Source: Channallabes apus
Taxonomy: Eukaryota; Chordata; Actinopteri; Siluriformes; Clariidae
Direction: 5' to 3'
Assembly: GCA_030522415.1 (NCBI GenBank)
Contig: CM060111.1
Location: 46,251,559 to 46,315,558, forward strand
Length of the DNA: 64,000 nt
In this document: positions 60,692-64,000 of the stretch, piece by piece
How positions within the stretch are numbered: position 1 is the stretch's first letter
How the letters are laid out: each line of letters opens with the position of its first letter
Notes under the pieces: generated by a model
Told to the model about the DNA's origin: nothing
Databases searched by the model: none
Seen by the model: only the letters and a program-made list of their open reading frames with translations
Translations under genes and position numbers: made by a program

Positions 60692-62309
60692 CAGTGGTGT
60701 GAAAAACTATTTGCCCCCTTCCTGATTTCTTATTCTTCTGCATGTTTTGCACTTAAATGTTTCTGCTCATCAAAAACCGTTAACTATTAGTCAAAGATAA
60801 CATAATTGAACACAAAATGCAGTTTTTAAATGAAGGTTTACGTTATTAAGGGAGAAAAAAAAACTCCAAATCTACATGGCCCTGTGTGAAAAAGTGATTG
60901 CCCCCCTTGTTAAAAAATAACTTAACTGTGGTTTATCACACCTGAGTTCAATTTCTGTAGTCACCCCCAGGCCTGATTACTGCCACACCTGTTTCAATCA
61001 AGAAATCACTTAAATAGGAGCTACCTGACACAGAGAAGTAGACCAAAAGCACCTCAAAAGCTAGACATCATGCCAAGATCCAAAGAAATTCAGGAACAAA
61101 TGAGAACAAAAGTAATTGAGATCTATCAGTCTGGTAAAGATTATAAAGCCATTTCTAAAGCTTTGGGACTCCAGCAAACCACAGTGAGAGCCATTATCCA
61201 CAAATGGCAAAAACATGGAACAGTGGTGAACCTTCCCAGGAGTGGCCGGCTGACCAAAATTACCCCAAGAGCGCAGAGACGACTCATCCAAGAGGCCACA
61301 AAAGACCCCAGGACAACATCTAAAGAACTGCAGGCCTCACTTGCCTCAATTAAGGTCAGTGTTCACGACTCCACCATAAGAAAGAGACTGGGCAAAAACG
61401 GCCTGCATGGCAGATTTCCAAGGCGAAAACCACTTTTAAGCAAAAAGAACATTAAGGCTCGTCTCAATTTTGCTAAAAAACATCTCAATGATTGCCAAGA
61501 CTTTTGGGAAAATACCTTGTGGACCGACGAGACAAAAGTTGAACTTTTTGGAAGGTGCGTGTCCCGGTACATCTGGCGTAAAAGTAACACAGCATTTCAG
61601 AAAAAGAACATCATACCAACAGTAAAATATGGTGGTGGTAGTGTGATGGTCTGGGGTTGTTTTGCTGCTTCAGGATCTGGAAGGCTTGCTGTGATAGATG
61701 GAACCATGAATTCTACTGTCTACCAAAAAATCCTGAAGGAGAATGTCCGGCCATCTGTTCGTCAACTCAAGCTGAAGCGATCTTGGGGGCTGCAGCAGGA
61801 CAATGACCCAAAACACACCAGCAAATCCACCTCTGAATGGCTGAAGAAAAACAAAATGAAGGCTTTGGAGTGGCCGAGTCAAAGTCCTGACCTGAATCCT
61901 ATTGAGATGTTGTGGAATGACCTTAAAAAGGCGGTTCATGCTAGAAAACCCTCAAATAAAGCTGAATTACAACAATTCTGCAAAGATGAGCGGGCCAAAA
62001 TTCCTCCAGAGTGCTGTAAAAGACTCGTTGCAAGTTATCGCAAACGCCTGATTGCAGTTATTGCTGCTAAGGGTGGCCCAACCAGTTATTAGGTTCAGGG
62101 GCAATTACTTTTTCACACAGGGCCATGTAGGTTTGGATTTTTTTTCTCCCTAAATAATAAAACCCCTCATTTAAAAACTGCATTTTGTGTTTACTTGTGT
62201 TATCTTTGACTAATAGTTAAATGTGTTTGATGATCAGAAACATTTTGTGTGACAAACATGCAAAAGAATAAGAAATCAGGAGGGGGGCAAATAGTTTTTC
62301 ACACCACTG
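60692..62309 (+). mobile_element. Complete Tc1-like transposon with IR/DR-type termini
   Basis: CAGTGGTGTGAAAAACTATTT and its inverse mark the ends, each flanked by TA (60690-60691 and 62310-62311). The terminal repeats are about 215 bp and contain an inner repeat of the terminal motif ('ggccctgtgtgaaaaagt'; 60878 and, inverted, 62108). One 340-codon transposase gene lies inside. The structure matches Sleeping Beauty-type elements and no interruption is visible. Confidence 0.93.
61070..62092 (+). CDS. Tc1-family transposase, full-length
   Basis: A 340-residue intact frame from ATG to TAG. The N-terminal paired-like DNA-binding domain (about 1-110) has two helix-turn-helix parts separated by a PRSGR hook-like linker (56-60), and a basic nuclear-signal-like stretch lies at 104-121. 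The catalytic DDE domain has Asp153 (WTDET), Asp244 (QQDNDPKH) and Glu279 (DLNPIEMLW), i.e. D34E spacing, plus the glycine-rich box YGGGSVMVWG. The length equals the family norm. The enzyme cuts and pastes its own element into TA sites. No stop or frameshift was found, which is rare for vertebrate Tc1 copies. Confidence 0.93.
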   Translation: MPRSKEIQEQMRTKVIEIYQSGKDYKAISKALGLQQTTVRAIIHKWQKHGTVVNLPRSGRLTKITPRAQRRLIQEATKDPRTTSKELQASLASIKVSVHDSTIRKRLGKNGLHGRFPRRKPLLSKKNIKARLNFAKKHLNDCQDFWENTLWTDETKVELFGRCVSRYIWRKSNTAFQKKNIIPTVKYGGGSVMVWGCFAASGSGRLAVIDGTMNSTVYQKILKENVRPSVRQLKLKRSWGLQQDNDPKHTSKSTSEWLKKNKMKALEWPSQSPDLNPIEMLWNDLKKAVHARKPSNKAELQQFCKDERAKIPPECCKRLVASYRKRLIAVIAAKGGPTSY

Positions 62310-63784
62310 TATATGTGCAACAGTTATGAATAGTGCAATCCAGAGTGTTTACGTTTATGCACAGTAGTAAGTTAGAGCAATTATATCAATTGTATCAATA
62401 ATAGGTAGTGCAATTCTATTTACAGTGTCTTTATAGTAGTATGTTACGAGTAGTGCAAAGCAAGTAGAGTTAGAGAGAGCAACAGTATTCAGTTCCTATG
62501 GTCAGGGTGAGAGCAGTCCTTTGTGATGTTGTGTGCTCTGCTGAGATGACGCTTCCTGTAAATGTTATACAATGTGTACAGCTCAATCTTTTTGAAGTTA
62601 AGCAGCAGGTTGTTCAAAGCATGCTCCTGTTCTGACAATAGGCAAAATAGAGGGAGAAAGCCATTTAGGCATGTTGCAGTGAAGTGTTTTGGTACTGGCA
62701 CAATGGAGGTGGTCTTAAGGCAGGTGGGCACAATAGCTTGTGCTAGGGACAAGTTTAATAAGTCTCTTAGGACCCCTGCCAGCTTCCCAGCACATGCTCT
62801 GAGGATGCATCCGGGGATGCTGTCAGGCCCTGCAGCTTTCCGTGCATTGATCCTGTTCAGTACTGTGCTGATATCACTGGTGGAGAATGTGAGTGACTGG
62901 TATTCTGCAGGGAGCTCAGTTTTGATTGCTAGCTCCAGGTTATCCCTTTCAAAGTTGTGAAAGGAAATATCAGTGGACAGGGGAGAGGGTTTGATGGGCT
63001 TGTAGTCGCTAATGGCCTGGATGCTCCATCATATCTGCTGGGAATTGGAGTTGGAGAAGTGTTCCTCAATCCTCAGCTTGTAGCAGTGCTCAGCCACCTT
63101 AATGGCCTGCCTCACATTAGCCCTGGCTGTACTGTAAGCCTGTGCATCACCAGATCTGAAAAGGGCTTCTGATTTGGGTACATAGTGATCTGTTTGGGAC
63201 ACTGTCTGTCATGGTGTTAATATAGTCCAGTATGGAGAAAGTGCAGCTTTCAATGTCCAAATGGGAGCCACAGATCGTCTGAGTGGCAAACATGCTCCAG
63301 TCAGTATGTTGAAACTGGTGCTAAAGTACAGAATCTGTCCCTACTTACCACACCTTGACTGTCCTCACTGTTGGTTTCATGTGTTGGATGAGTGGGGAGA
63401 GAAACAAAGAGAGATGTTCCGATTGTCCCAGGTGGGAGAGGGAGGTAACCTTGTAAGTTCCAGGTGAGTAAAAACAGTTCAGGGTCTTATTTTCTCTGGT
63501 ATAGACGGAAACATGCTCATGAAATCTAGTGAGGGTCTAAAGTGCGTAAAAAGGGTCCACACTTTTCAGGTTAGGTAAGCAGTGTGCCCTAGTGGTCCAA
63601 GGTCATCTGCCTTCATATGTGCCTGAAAAATAGCACTCTCCGGAAAGTTCTGTGAAAAGCATGATGTTAAAGTCCATAATCCTTTTTTGCTGGAGATTCG
63701 TAGTCGTAGCTCCTCCATTTTGTTGACCAGTGACCAAGTGATGCAGCATTAGCTTTCACTTAGCGCTTAGCCTGCCGTGCTTCC
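62310..63784 (-). mobile_element. Inverted fragment of a non-LTR retrotransposon RT
   Basis: On the minus strand, 62490-62930 encodes pieces of RT related to the element at 45 kb: VPTCLKTTSIVPVPKHFTAT preceded by an AAGPDSIPGCILRACA-like stretch in another frame. Frames are broken. Its right edge meets the minisatellite at about 63785. Confidence 0.6.
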
Positions 63785-64000
63785 TCCACCTTAATCACAC
63801 AACTCACTATAATAACACACTCACTACTAACTATAACTACAGTCAATATTCACTATAAACACAAAATAAATACTCACTAAAATCATAAACTCAGTATAAT
63901 CACACACTCAAAGAATTCACACACTCACTATAATTACACACTATAATCACACACTCACCATAATCACACACTCACTATAATTACACACTATAATCACACA
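63785..64000. repeat. Minisatellite, resumed
   Basis: The same 'cactataatcacacactca' units as 48400-50460 continue to the end of the window. This shows that the 50463-63784 block is an insertion nest within one array. Confidence 0.9.

Overview
The window reads as nuclear DNA of a ray-finned (teleost) fish. It holds split vertebrate genes with GT/AG introns, very dense CA/TG microsatellites, and a fish-type transposon load: Tc1-like elements with long inverted repeats, L2-like LINEs, a Ty3/Gypsy element, a gamma/epsilon-like endogenous retrovirus and hAT-like DNA transposons. An otophysan fish such as a catfish is plausible, but the sequence alone cannot fix the species.

Four host genes lie head to tail on the minus strand. 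From right to left they are cabp1 (calcium-binding protein 1; last five coding exons, 48297 to 42088), mlec (malectin; complete, five exons, 31348 to 19083), unc119b (complete, five exons, 13541 to 11145) and custos (the C12orf43 homologue; complete, six exons, 7903 to 5715). All splice phases close, giving 287, 243 and 196 codons for the three complete genes. As I recall the human map, the same genes cluster on 12q24.31, so this looks like a conserved vertebrate block. Their products do not form one pathway: CaBP1 is a neuronal Ca2+ sensor, malectin an ER N-glycan lectin, UNC119B a carrier of myristoylated ciliary cargo, and Custos a nuclear Wnt/beta-catenin modulator.

Between and inside the genes the DNA is mostly repeats. 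Positions 1-5.7 kb hold decayed Tc1 pieces and a dispersed repeat. Positions 13.9-19 kb hold a MITE and the probable mlec 3' UTR. The 10.4 kb intron 3 of mlec carries an antisense endogenous retrovirus (21044-28213) with two LTRs, broken gag, pol and env, and a short inversion that distinguishes its LTRs. Positions 32-39 kb hold L2 3' ends, Tc1 pieces, a tRNA-derived SINE and half a MITE. The last intron of cabp1 holds a hAT-like element (43161-47114) with a damaged LINE inside it.

Upstream of the first visible cabp1 exon is a minisatellite (48400-50460, resuming at 63785). It is split by a 13.3 kb nest: a Gypsy element (50463-60568) whose reverse transcriptase is cut by an L2 LINE (52523-58281), which in turn contains a short copy of its own 3' end (53016-53986). 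The nest continues with an intact-looking Tc1 transposon (60692-62309, 340-residue transposase) and an inverted LINE fragment. The most unusual observations are the LTR micro-inversion, the Gypsy-derived patch captured in the minisatellite duplication, the L2 self-insertion, the TG/CA tracts abutting many splice sites, and the open Tc1 transposase.
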